DNA from: a bacterium
Lineage (GTDB): Bacteria; Sysuimicrobiota; Sysuimicrobiia; Sysuimicrobiales; Humicultoraceae
DNA length: 64,000 nt
NCBI GenBank assembly: GCA_031082185.1
Contig: JAVHLI010000002.1
Location: 62,001 to 126,000 of the forward strand
Direction of reading: 5' to 3'
Part shown: positions 37,333 to 45,431 of the stretch, in pieces
Numbering within the stretch: the stretch's first letter is position 1
Layout: each line of letters begins with the position of its first letter
The notes under the pieces: generated by a model
Seen by the model: only the letters and a program-made list of their open reading frames with translations
Databases searched by the model: none
Told to the model about the DNA's origin: nothing
Made by a program: the position numbers and the translations under genes

Positions 37333-38184
37333 CTACGCCGGAGGACGCATGGCCGGGTTGAGCCACAGATCAACGTCCTGCCCAACGGCCATCAAGGCCA
37401 CGGTCACCACGACAATCCCGATCGCCGGGGGAACCGCCCACCAGATCCAGGCACCCGTCAGGAAGAGCAGCGGATACCCAAAGGCCTGATGGAGCACGAG
37501 CCCCCAACTCACGCGCCCGGGGTCGGCCAGTCCCAGCAGCCCCAGCGTGGCCTCCATGAGGACCGCCCAGCGCACCGTCAGCAGGAACTTCGTGAACAGG
37601 ATCGGGGCCACCTCCATGAGGACGATTGCCCGGAGCACGCGTCCTTCCGAAGCCCCCAGCGCGCGGGCCGCCTCAACATACTCCTTCCGTAGGGTCACCG
37701 AAACCTGCGCGCGCACCACGCGCGCAAACGCCGCCCATCCGATCAGTGCGAGAGTACCCACGAGCGACCAGAAGCCCGGGCCCCAGAAGACCACCATCAG
37801 CACGATGAGCGGCACTTGGGGCAAAGCCAGGAAGAGGTCCACCAGCGCCATGAGCATGCCCTGGCCCCGCCGCCACATGCCGGCGGAGATGCCGACCGCG
37901 GCGGAGAGGCCCGTGGACAGGCAGGCGGCAAGAAACCCCACAAGGAGAGAGGTCCGCGCTCCGTAGAGCAGGTGGCTGAACAGGTCCTGCCCCAACGCGT
38001 TTGTGCCCAGCCAGAAGCGCGCTCCAGGGGGTTCGGCCGGGTCTCCCGCTATCCGGCCGGGTTCCTCCGGGGACAGCAGGGGCGCGGCCAGCGCCACGAG
38101 GATCAGGGCGAGCAGCACCGCGCCTCCGGCGGCGGCTGGGCCGTGTCCGGTGCGCCGGCGCCGCGTGTGGCCGGAAGTGTTCAC
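37333..38184 (-). CDS. ABC transporter permease, DppC/NikC type
   Basis: The 283-residue permease has six helices and the C-terminal EAA-like loop YVEAARALGASEGRVLRAIVL that docks an ATPase. The N-terminal PEEPGRIAGDPAEPPGARFWLGTNALGQDLF block is typical of peptide/nickel-type DppC proteins. The ATG overlaps the DppB-type gene by 4 bases. No ATPase gene is in the cluster. Confidence 0.9.
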   Translation of the reverse strand: MNTSGHTRRRRTGHGPAAAGGAVLLALILVALAAPLLSPEEPGRIAGDPAEPPGARFWLGTNALGQDLFSHLLYGARTSLLVGFLAACLSTGLSAAVGISAGMWRRGQGMLMALVDLFLALPQVPLIVLMVVFWGPGFWSLVGTLALIGWAAFARVVRAQVSVTLRKEYVEAARALGASEGRVLRAIVLMEVAPILFTKFLLTVRWAVLMEATLGLLGLADPGRVSWGLVLHQAFGYPLLFLTGAWIWWAVPPAIGIVVVTVALMAVGQDVDLWLNPAMRPPA

Positions 38185-39140
38185 GCCTGCCCCTCAACAC
38201 GCGGATCGAGCCTGGCTGCAATGAGATCCAGGAGCAGGTTGACCGTCAGCACCGCCAGGCTGGCGACCAGAAACACGCCCTGCATTAGGGGATAGTCGCG
38301 CGCGCTGACCGCTTCGTACAGAAGCAGGCCCATCCCGGGGTAGGCAAAGATGCGCTCGACCACGGCCGCGCCGGCGACGGCCGTACCCAGCCGGAGTCCC
38401 AGGAGCGTGGCCACGGGCGGCAGCGCGTTGCGCAGCGCGTGCCAGACGACACGTCCGGAGGTGAGCCCCTTGGCCCGTGCCGTGACCAGGTACCGCTCAC
38501 CCAACACTGGAACCAGCGCGCTGCGCATCAGCAGGGCAAAGGCCGGGGTGAAGCCGAGGACGAGCGTGAGCCCGGGGAGGGCCGCGTGCCACGCCACATC
38601 GAGCAGGCCCCACATCAGACCCGCCTCGCCGGCGAACGGCGTGGTGGCACCCCCGGATGGAAACAACTGTAGGCGAGAAGAGAATACCACAATCAGGACC
38701 ATCGCGATCAGGAACTCGGGCAGGGCGCCCACACCCACGGTCGCCGCGGTCAGGAGGCGGACGGCCCGGCGGCGCCCGTGCCAGGCGGCCGCCCACCCCA
38801 GCACGCCGCCGAGCGCGGCGGCCAGCACGACGGCACTCCCTACAAGAAGGAGCGTCCAGGGCAGCCGCTCCATCACAATGCGGGCAACCGGACGGTGCGA
38901 CGTCAACGACCATCCCAGATCTCCCCTGGGCAGCCCGGCAAGGTACCTGGCGAGTTGGGCCTGCAGTGGAAGGTCGAGGTGATAGGTGGCGACCAGCGCC
39001 TGGTAGGCGGCAGACGGCAGGACCGCCGCCTCGTCGCCGCCCCCGCCTGCCGCCGGACTCCCAGGAAGCAGCCGCGGCACCAGGAAGTTCAACAGGATGA
39101 CGGTGCACACCAGCCCGACGTAGCGTGCCAGACGTCGCAC
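38181..39140 (-). CDS. ABC transporter permease, DppB/NikB type
   Basis: The 319-residue permease begins MRRLARYVGLVCTVILLNFL and has the DppB block GDLGWSLTSHRPVARIVMERL and the loop YLVTARAKGLTSGRVVWHALRNALPP that contacts the ATPase. It pairs with the next gene as a heterodimeric channel for peptides, nickel or similar ligands. Confidence 0.9.
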   Translation of the reverse strand: MRRLARYVGLVCTVILLNFLVPRLLPGSPAAGGGGDEAAVLPSAAYQALVATYHLDLPLQAQLARYLAGLPRGDLGWSLTSHRPVARIVMERLPWTLLLVGSAVVLAAALGGVLGWAAAWHGRRRAVRLLTAATVGVGALPEFLIAMVLIVVFSSRLQLFPSGGATTPFAGEAGLMWGLLDVAWHAALPGLTLVLGFTPAFALLMRSALVPVLGERYLVTARAKGLTSGRVVWHALRNALPPVATLLGLRLGTAVAGAAVVERIFAYPGMGLLLYEAVSARDYPLMQGVFLVASLAVLTVNLLLDLIAARLDPRVEGQA

Positions 39141-39159
39141 GGTCGTATCCTTACCCCGG

Positions 39160-40719
39160 CTACCGCCCCAGGAACGCGAGCTTGTTCTCGATCAGCGGGA
39201 TCCCGTTCATCAATCCCCCGGCAGTGGCTGTGGGGACGAACTTGCGGCTGTCGTAAACCCAGTAGAACCGCCTGTAGTAGAGCGCCAGGGTAGGAAGTTC
39301 GTCCGCGAGGATCTCCTGCATCCTGTAGACGCTCGCGCGGCGGGCGGCCCGATCGAGGGTCCGGGCCTGCCCTGCGGCCAGGCGCTGAAACTCGGGGTGG
39401 GTGAACTCCACCGACTGCCCAAAGAGGTTCGCCTCTCCGCCGCCGAGCCACCGCCGCAGGTAGTCGGGGTCCCCTCCGGCCCCGATGTGAAACGTCAACG
39501 CTGCCTGGTACTTGCCCTCCGCAACCAGGGCGGCCCTTGTCCGGGCGTCCACGGTGCGCACCGCCACCTCTATGCCGGCGCGCCGCAGCATCTCCTGCAC
39601 TACCGGCACCACCGGCGAAGGGCTGGCCAGGAGCTCAAACGAGAGGGGCGTGTGGCCTGCCTGCGCGACCAGACTCCGGGCCCTGCTTGGATCGTAGGGA
39701 TAGGCCCGGACACGCGCGTTATGCCAGCGGTCCGTGGGCGGAACGATGCCCGGGCTTCCAGGAACTCCCGGCCCGCGCGTAACCAGCGTCGCCAGTTGCG
39801 TGCGATTGATCCCGTAGGCCACCGCCTGGCGTGCCGCCCTCTGATCGAAGGGCGGCCGTTCCAGGTTGAACAGCAGCCGCGCGACCGACAGGGGCTCGCT
39901 CTGCCAGACCCGCAGGTATGGGTGGCCGGAGAACGCGCGCACCACGTCGTACGTATCGGACATCGCCGCGTCGGATTGGCCGCTCTGAACCGCCAGCAAC
40001 TGCCGCTCCGCGGGAATGACCGTGTACTGAATCTCTTCGAACTTGGGCCGGCCCCGGAAGTACCGCCGGTTGGCCTCAAACCGGTACTCTCCGGTTCCCG
40101 GCCGGTACTCTGCCAGCCGATACGGCCCTGAGCCGGTCGCCATACCCAGACCCTGCGCCTTACGCGGCTCGCCCACCCCTTCCCAAACGTGCGCCGGAAT
40201 CACGGGAACGATCCCAGCGACGTCCTCGAGGAAAGGAGCGAAATGTTCGCGGAGTACGAAGGTCACGGTGTACGGGCCGTTCGTGGTAACCTCCGCAACG
40301 ACGGATGTATCAACCCAGACAAAGGGGTGGGTGCGGTAGTACTCAAAGGAAAACTGCACGTCGCGGGCCGTCAGCGGCCGGCCGTCGTGCCAGACCACGT
40401 CCGGGCGCAGGGTAAACGTCCACCGCCTGCCGTCGCGGGAGATCCGCCAGGATTCCGCCAGCCAGGGAATCACGCCGGTGTGATCCTTCCACACCAGGGT
40501 GTCGTAGAGGAGCGAAAGGCGTACTACCCCGCCCGGTCCCAGCGTTGAAACAGCAAACGGCGTCGGAAACCCTACGTCCGTCCACCACACCAGCCGCAGC
40601 GGCCCGGCAGGCAGCGCCCCTGCGCTCTCCGAGACGGTAATCAGGAGCAGCAGCGACACGACGAACGTTGCCACGTGACGGCGCGCACACGCGGGGCGAA
40701 CGGGTTGGAAGCGGATCAT
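39160..40719 (-). CDS. Family 5 extracellular solute-binding protein
   Basis: The 519-residue lipoprotein-like or secreted protein has an N-terminal signal segment (VATFVVSLLLLITVSESAGA) and the SBP_bac_5 blocks VWHDGRPLTARDVQFSFEYY, GSGPYRLAEYRPG and YGINRTQLATLV. There is no clear lipobox Cys. The family binds peptides, nickel or heme. The ATG overlaps the hypC stop by 4 bases, and the genes lie between hypC and hypA-hypB, so a nickel importer role for the hydrogenase is attractive but unproven. Confidence 0.85.
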   Translation of the reverse strand: MIRFQPVRPACARRHVATFVVSLLLLITVSESAGALPAGPLRLVWWTDVGFPTPFAVSTLGPGGVVRLSLLYDTLVWKDHTGVIPWLAESWRISRDGRRWTFTLRPDVVWHDGRPLTARDVQFSFEYYRTHPFVWVDTSVVAEVTTNGPYTVTFVLREHFAPFLEDVAGIVPVIPAHVWEGVGEPRKAQGLGMATGSGPYRLAEYRPGTGEYRFEANRRYFRGRPKFEEIQYTVIPAERQLLAVQSGQSDAAMSDTYDVVRAFSGHPYLRVWQSEPLSVARLLFNLERPPFDQRAARQAVAYGINRTQLATLVTRGPGVPGSPGIVPPTDRWHNARVRAYPYDPSRARSLVAQAGHTPLSFELLASPSPVVPVVQEMLRRAGIEVAVRTVDARTRAALVAEGKYQAALTFHIGAGGDPDYLRRWLGGGEANLFGQSVEFTHPEFQRLAAGQARTLDRAARRASVYRMQEILADELPTLALYYRRFYWVYDSRKFVPTATAGGLMNGIPLIENKLAFLGR

Positions 40720-40952
40720 TGCGCTAAGGGCGGATCCTGCCCTGCCATCTCGGCCAGAAGCCCGAGGATTTCTGCCGCCTCGTCTGGGGGGACCTCGCGG
40801 ATTGCGGCCCCATAGACCACAATGACGTACGCTCCTGGGGCAAGTTCACCGACAAGGTGGGTCGTAATGGTACGCTCCCCGTCCGGGCCCTCTGCTAGGG
40901 CCTTTCCGGGTCCGAGAACCCTGGTTATGCGGAGCGGCAATGCCAGACACAT
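40716..40952 (-). CDS. hypC: HypC/HybG-family hydrogenase maturation chaperone, His-less
   Basis: The 78-residue product begins MCLALPLRITRVLG with the essential Cys2 of HypC that binds the Fe(CN)2CO unit with HypD. The strand usually reading VLVHVGFA reads VIVVYGAA, so the conserved His (His51 in E. coli HypC) is replaced by Val. The rest of the barrel and C-terminal helix fit. ATG at 40952 was chosen by the MCLA start; eight upstream codons are open. hypD, hypE and hypF are not in this window. Confidence 0.85.
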   Translation of the reverse strand: MCLALPLRITRVLGPGKALAEGPDGERTITTHLVGELAPGAYVIVVYGAAIREVPPDEAAEILGLLAEMAGQDPPLAQ

Positions 40953-41125
40953 GTCTCTGGAGGTGAAGTATTGCACATTGGGTCAGGCGGGGGAATACTC
41001 TCCCGGCTGGATGGACGCACCAGGGTCGGTGCGAAACTCCTGGCGGGGTGGCGGCACAGTCTCCGCATCGGTTGTCCGACGGGGGGTGAGGAGTGTCCGC
41101 ACCACCACCGTCGCCAGGATTGCCC

Positions 41126-41836
41126 TTACCGCGCCGCGGATTCCCAGGCGCGGGAGTAGGTAGAGTACCGCCGCTTCCCCCTGGTCGCGTCCGATTCCGA
41201 CGGCGGGGCGGCGAGGTGCAGCACCGGGAATCCCCCTTCGCTGAGCGCTTCGACGAGGTGCAAGGGGTACGGCACGGCCACGCGCACGACGGCCAGCCTG
41301 CGGTCGCACTGCTGATAGGTGGCCAGCGAGTCGAGAGGAACACCGGCTCCGTCGGCGATGGCCGCGAGCCCGGCGATGGCGTTAGCGCGGCCAGAGAGAT
41401 CCACCACCAGCCGTGCGCCACCCTGGCGCAGGCCGGTGAGGTCAATGAACGCCTCAAAGATGTCGCTCTCGGTAACCACACCCAGCAGTGACCGCTTCTC
41501 GACGACCGGCAGCCCGCCGATCTTCTCGCGCCGCATGATCACCGCGGCGGCCTCGATCGGCGCGTCGGGCCCGATCGTCATGGGACCTGGGCTCATGATC
41601 GCGCGTACCGCGGTCCGTTCCAGGAAGGCTGAGGCCGCCTCGGCATCCACCCCTGCAACGAGGGAGGGCTGCGCGCGCATCAGGTCGGTCCAGGTAACGA
41701 TTCCCACAAGCCGGCTTCGCTGCAGCACAGGGAGTCGGCGGATCCCGAGTCGGCGCATCATACCGAGGGCTTCGGCCAGTGAGGTACTGGTCTCCGCCGT
41801 GATCGCCGGAGTGCTCATCCGATCGCGAACAAGCAT
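41126..41836 (-). CDS. AcuB-like two-CBS protein (second copy)
   Basis: The 236-residue product has the same layout as the acuB-like gene at 29 kb: CBS1 (MSTPAITAETSTSLAEALGM), CBS2 (EKIGGLPVVEKRSLLGVVTE) and an ACT-like C-terminal part (ARLVVDLSGRANAIAGLA). It lies between VKOR and hypC. ATG at 41836 starts the CBS fold; the frame is open to 42031, where it would overlap VKOR, so the true start is somewhat uncertain. Confidence 0.75.
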   Translation of the reverse strand: MLVRDRMSTPAITAETSTSLAEALGMMRRLGIRRLPVLQRSRLVGIVTWTDLMRAQPSLVAGVDAEAASAFLERTAVRAIMSPGPMTIGPDAPIEAAAVIMRREKIGGLPVVEKRSLLGVVTESDIFEAFIDLTGLRQGGARLVVDLSGRANAIAGLAAIADGAGVPLDSLATYQQCDRRLAVVRVAVPYPLHLVEALSEGGFPVLHLAAPPSESDATRGKRRYSTYSRAWESAAR

Positions 41837-41955
41837 GATATCCAAACCCCGCCGCCCCAAAGGCGTAGGTGCGGTTGGCTCCATCGTAGGAAAGCCACTG
41901 GACGGCACAATAGGGTTCTGGACGGATATTGGCCGAGCTTCAGTCTGAGGGCGGC

Positions 41956-42459
41956 TCAGGGACTCCTGCGTGCGATCACGATGGACAGTACTAGCAGCAC
42001 CACCCACAGTCCCGCGCTCAGTGCGCACCAAGCGCAGACCGCCTGCAGCACGGCCACCTGCAGCCAGGTAAGGTAGGCGGAAAAGGTCGCGCCGAACACC
42101 GCGAGGCCAAATAGAACAGGGGACGCCCAGGACCTAACCGACGCGCGGGACGCGGCCACGATCGCTACGAAGGCGACCGCCACATAGAGCGTCAACCCCA
42201 GGGCTGCGTTCGGGATTCCGAGGAACCGCGCATAGGAACTGGTGGCGACCTCGGCGCAGGGACCTGCCAGGCACACGGGCGCGATGTTCCGCGCATAGCT
42301 GATGAGCAGGTATCCGGAAACCGCGATTCCGGCCACTGCGACCGCTGCCGCTGCCGGCCAGGCGCGGCTCGATCTACCGGCGACGGATACGCGGACGGCG
42401 TTGGCGCGGACGGTGTTAGCGCGGGCGCGCGGCTTCGATGGCGGCACGAAACGCCTCAA
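41956..42459 (-). CDS. Vitamin K epoxide reductase family protein (VKOR)
   Basis: The 167-residue membrane protein has four helices, the loop cysteines C63 and C68 (VCLAGPCAEVATS), the family block YARFLGIPNAALGL and the active CAWC (C142/C145). VKOR re-oxidises DsbA-like proteins and passes electrons to quinone. The ATG at 42459 lies 44 bases inside the DsbA-like gene; no better start follows in the basic, Ala/Arg/Val-rich N-terminal tail. Confidence 0.9.
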   Translation of the reverse strand: MRRFVPPSKPRARANTVRANAVRVSVAGRSSRAWPAAAAVAVAGIAVSGYLLISYARNIAPVCLAGPCAEVATSSYARFLGIPNAALGLTLYVAVAFVAIVAASRASVRSWASPVLFGLAVFGATFSAYLTWLQVAVLQAVCAWCALSAGLWVVLLVLSIVIARRSP

Positions 42460-43075
42460 TGGGTTGAGCGCCTACGATCGTCCGGCCGCCCACGAAACTG
42501 GTCGGGGTACCCTGTACGCCGCGTCGCAGCCCCTCATTCCGGTCGGCGTCCACGCGGGCGCGCATCTGCCCACTGCGCAGGCAGCGGGTGAACGCCGCCT
42601 GGTCGAGACCTATCTCGCGAGCAGCGGATTCCAGGTCCCCGGCCCCGCGCAGCTCACCTCGGGGCAGTCGCGCAAACAGCGCGCCGTGGTACGCCCAGAA
42701 CTTGCCCTGGTCGGCTGCGCACAGGCTGGCCTCGGCGGCCTGCTCAGAAAGCGGGCCTCCCACCGGGAACTGCCGGTACACCATCCGGACGATCCCAGTG
42801 TTGACGTACTCGGACACAATGAGCGGCTCAACCGTCTCGGCCAGGACACCACAGTACTTGCACCGGAAGTCCGAGAAGATCTCAAGCGTCACCGGCGCAT
42901 CAGGGCGCCCGCGCGCCGTGCCGGTAGCCGCTTCCGGCGCGGGCCGCGAAGGTACTGCCGCCTGAGGCGCCGCGGTCCTCCAGTGGAGCACTGCCGCACC
43001 GATCGCACCGGAAACGGCCACAACTCCAATGATGGCCCACAGGCCTCGCCGGGAACGGTGTCCGGATCTCATCAT
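42416..43075 (-). CDS. DsbA-like thiol:disulfide interchange protein
   Basis: The 219-residue product has an N-terminal membrane anchor (LWAIIGVVAVSGAIGAAVL), then a thioredoxin-fold domain with active site CKYC (C72/C75 in DFRCKYCGVLAE), helical insertion and the cis-Pro loop GTPTSFVGG. It acts outside the cytoplasm and its partner VKOR gene overlaps its 3' end, forming a complete oxidative folding pair. Its GTG/ATG start overlaps uspA by 4 bases. Confidence 0.92.
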   Translation of the reverse strand: MMRSGHRSRRGLWAIIGVVAVSGAIGAAVLHWRTAAPQAAVPSRPAPEAATGTARGRPDAPVTLEIFSDFRCKYCGVLAETVEPLIVSEYVNTGIVRMVYRQFPVGGPLSEQAAEASLCAADQGKFWAYHGALFARLPRGELRGAGDLESAAREIGLDQAAFTRCLRSGQMRARVDADRNEGLRRGVQGTPTSFVGGRTIVGAQPIEAFRAAIEAARPR

Positions 43076-43524
43076 TCCCTGGACCCTCTGACGGTGAAGA
43101 CAGGGACTTCGGCGTGTCGGACCACGTGCTCGGCCACGCTCCCGAACAGTAGGTGCGCAAGTCCGGTGCGTCCGTGCGTGCCCATCACGATCAGGTCGGC
43201 CCCAACCTCCTTGACAACCTCAAGGATCTCGTGACGCGGCGTGCCCTCCCTGATCACGGGCGTCGCTCCCGGCACGCGCGCGACCACCGCCGCCATCTCC
43301 GTGCGCGCCTCTTCACGCATCTGGTCCAGCAGCGATTCCGGAGGCGGCGGAACCATGACGCCGCCGGGACCACCCATAATGGCGCTCACCGACACGTCAA
43401 TCACGCTGAGCAGGACGATCTTCGCACCGAATGCTCCGGCGAGTACCTGAGCCCACTCGACCGCAGCCGCGGACCCGGTGGAGAAGTCAACCGGTACCAG
43501 AATGGTGCTTATGCGAGGTGGCAT
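43072..43524 (-). CDS. Universal stress protein (ATP-binding type)
   Basis: The 150-residue product begins ISTILVPVDFSTGSAAAVEW after three residues and has the nucleotide-binding GTHGRTGLAHLLFGSVAEHV motif, so it is of the ATP-binding Usp class. It is first in a coupled run with the DsbA-like and VKOR genes. Ribosome site GGAGGTG precedes the ATG. Confidence 0.93.
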   Translation of the reverse strand: MPPRISTILVPVDFSTGSAAAVEWAQVLAGAFGAKIVLLSVIDVSVSAIMGGPGGVMVPPPPESLLDQMREEARTEMAAVVARVPGATPVIREGTPRHEILEVVKEVGADLIVMGTHGRTGLAHLLFGSVAEHVVRHAEVPVFTVRGSRE

Positions 43525-43557
43525 GCTTGCACCTCCGTAGTTCGCGCGCGTGGCCGT

Positions 43558-43563
43558 ATTCTA
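43558..43563 (-). promoter_or_regulatory. Probable extended -10 promoter for usp-dsbA-VKOR
   Basis: The minus strand reads TGGTAGAAT, a TAGAAT box with TGn extension, about 34 bases before the usp start. No clear -35. It has the same form as the tmRNA promoter. Confidence 0.4.
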
Positions 43564-43594
43564 CCAGACGAAAGGGAGCAACGCACCTGCCCGC

Positions 43595-44815
43595 CTATGA
43601 TGGCGCCAGGAGGATCTTGACGGCGCGGTGCCGCCGCTTGTCGAGAGCCACCTCGATCGCGCGGTGGAACTCCGCCAGGGGAAACCGGTGCGTGATCAGT
43701 GGTCGCAGGTCCACGCCACCGGTCGCCAGCAAGTCCATGGCCAGGTCCATGGACCGGACCACGCGGCCGTCCACCCGTTCGTGCGAGTAGACGAAGCCCC
43801 CATGTAGCGCGATCTCGCGCAGCCAGATCGGGGTCCAGTCCACGCCCCGCGGAACCGCTGCCAGCCCCAGCAGCACAACCCTGCCCCCGGCCCGCGTCAG
43901 GCGGAATGCATCGGCGATGCTGCGCCCGGTTCCCACGCACTCCAGCGTAACGTCCGCGCCTCCTGTCAGCACCGGCGGCCCCAGCAGGGGTTTCAGTATT
44001 CTGGAACCCGTGAGTGAGGCGATCTCCCGGTAGTGGGCGTCCCCGGCAGGGGCAATCACCGCCGAGGCCCCAAAGCGGCGCGCCAGGTCGGCCTGATGCG
44101 GGTACCGCGCCAGGACGATGGCCTTCGATCCCGGCCGGAGCGCGCGCAGCGCCGCCACAGTTGCAAGCCCGATCGCTCCTGCGCCGGCCACCAGCACCGT
44201 CTCCGCGTCTGGGGGCACGAACCTAAGGATGGCGTGCACCGCCACTGCCAGCGGCTCCACGAGGATGGCCTGCTCATCGGAGACATGGGCAGGGACGGAG
44301 ACAAGTTGGGAGCGATGGGCGACCATCACTTCGCCCCATGCACCACCGGTGTCGCGGCAGGCGCCCTGTCCGAGCCCAGGAGAGATGCACCCCTCGGCGA
44401 ACCGGCTGCACAGGTTGTAGTCGCCTCGCGCGCAGGCCACACATGGATCGGCGAAACCGCGCGCCGCGCACGCGAGTACCGGCTCCACCACAACCCGGCT
44501 GCCCACCGTCACGCCCGCATCAGGACCGACCTCCACCACGGTGCCGACGTTCTCGTGCCCGATGACGAACGGCATCGAGGCGTATACCGTGGCATACGGG
44601 CTCGTTTCCAGGAGCACCACATGCAGGTCGCTCCCGCAGACTCCGCCCAGGTGCACGCGCACCTTAACCCAGTCAGGTCCGGGCAGGCGGGGTTCGGGGA
44701 TGTCGGTCAGACGGACCGGGCTCAACCGGCTCCAGAACGCGGGCCGCCAGAAGCGGCCCAGGGCGCGCGCAGCCAGGTATCTGGGGATCGTGATGTTGGA
44801 AACGACGGCCTTCAC
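43595..44815 (-). CDS. Zinc-dependent medium-chain alcohol dehydrogenase
   Basis: The 406-residue product has the catalytic zinc ligands GGVCGSDLH and GHENVG, four structural-zinc cysteines in CAARGFADPCVACARGDYNLC-type spacing, and the Rossmann motif VAGAGAIGLATVAA. The middle part carries an insertion (KPLLGPPVLTGGADVTLECVG). The substrate is unknown. GTG at 44815 is chosen; it lies 5 bases after the mobA stop, with GAAGAG upstream. A TTG at 44830 is a weaker choice. Confidence 0.85.
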   Translation of the reverse strand: MKAVVSNITIPRYLAARALGRFWRPAFWSRLSPVRLTDIPEPRLPGPDWVKVRVHLGGVCGSDLHVVLLETSPYATVYASMPFVIGHENVGTVVEVGPDAGVTVGSRVVVEPVLACAARGFADPCVACARGDYNLCSRFAEGCISPGLGQGACRDTGGAWGEVMVAHRSQLVSVPAHVSDEQAILVEPLAVAVHAILRFVPPDAETVLVAGAGAIGLATVAALRALRPGSKAIVLARYPHQADLARRFGASAVIAPAGDAHYREIASLTGSRILKPLLGPPVLTGGADVTLECVGTGRSIADAFRLTRAGGRVVLLGLAAVPRGVDWTPIWLREIALHGGFVYSHERVDGRVVRSMDLAMDLLATGGVDLRPLITHRFPLAEFHRAIEVALDKRRHRAVKILLAPS

Positions 44816-44819
44816 GTGG

Positions 44820-45431
44820 TTACTCTTCAATACGGTCGGGACGCGACCCTCCTGGCCGGCGGTACTCCTGGGCCGTGTTGACGTTGTGCAGCGTGCGCAG
44901 GCCTGGGTCAACGGCCTCCAGTTCTGCCGCCGTCACCTGGCGCACGCGCAGTGCCCCGAGGACGGCCCACATGCGCCTTTCTCCCGCCGCCAGCTGCGCC
45001 TCGAATAGGGGCAGCGTCCCCGTGGCATAGACGGCGTGCAGGGGGTGCCAGCGACCCTCCACCCTGGGAACGGCCGCGTCAAAGCCTTCTGCCAGCCCGA
45101 CCAGGAGCCGCACCGCATCCGGCGAGAGGTACGGCATGTCGCACGCCGCCACGAACGCCCAGGGCGTCGTTACCGCCCATAGACCGCTGCAGACGCCTAC
45201 CATCGGCGCCTGGACGGCAGACCTGTCCGGAATCACGTGGAGCCCCAGGTGCCCGTAGGCCGATGGCTCCTTGGCGACGATCAACACTTCGGAACAGCAC
45301 GCGCAGAGGACGCGGATCACCCGCTGGATCATCGGCACGCCTTCGACCTCGACAAAGGCCTTGTCGGCCCCCATGCGCCTGCTGGCGCCTCCAGCCAGAA
45401 CCACCCCGGTAAGTCCGGGCGTCAGACTCAT
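44820..45431 (-). CDS. mobA: Molybdenum cofactor guanylyltransferase
   Basis: The 203-residue nucleotidyltransferase has the motif VVLAGGASRRMGADKAFVEV, the ACDMPYLSPDAV metal site and the closing LHNVNTAQEY. It adds GMP to molybdopterin to make the guanine dinucleotide cofactor used by DMSO-reductase and formate dehydrogenase-type enzymes; none is in the window. ATG overlaps the moeA-mobB stop by 4 bases. Confidence 0.94.
   Translation of the reverse strand: MSLTPGLTGVVLAGGASRRMGADKAFVEVEGVPMIQRVIRVLCACCSEVLIVAKEPSAYGHLGLHVIPDRSAVQAPMVGVCSGLWAVTTPWAFVAACDMPYLSPDAVRLLVGLAEGFDAAVPRVEGRWHPLHAVYATGTLPLFEAQLAAGERRMWAVLGALRVRQVTAAELEAVDPGLRTLHNVNTAQEYRRPGGSRPDRIEE

Noticed and set aside
40953-41125. 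Possible short membrane ORF between hypC and the CBS gene on the minus strand
   Set aside because: A hydrophobic stretch is readable in one frame, but there is no suitable start codon with a ribosome site.
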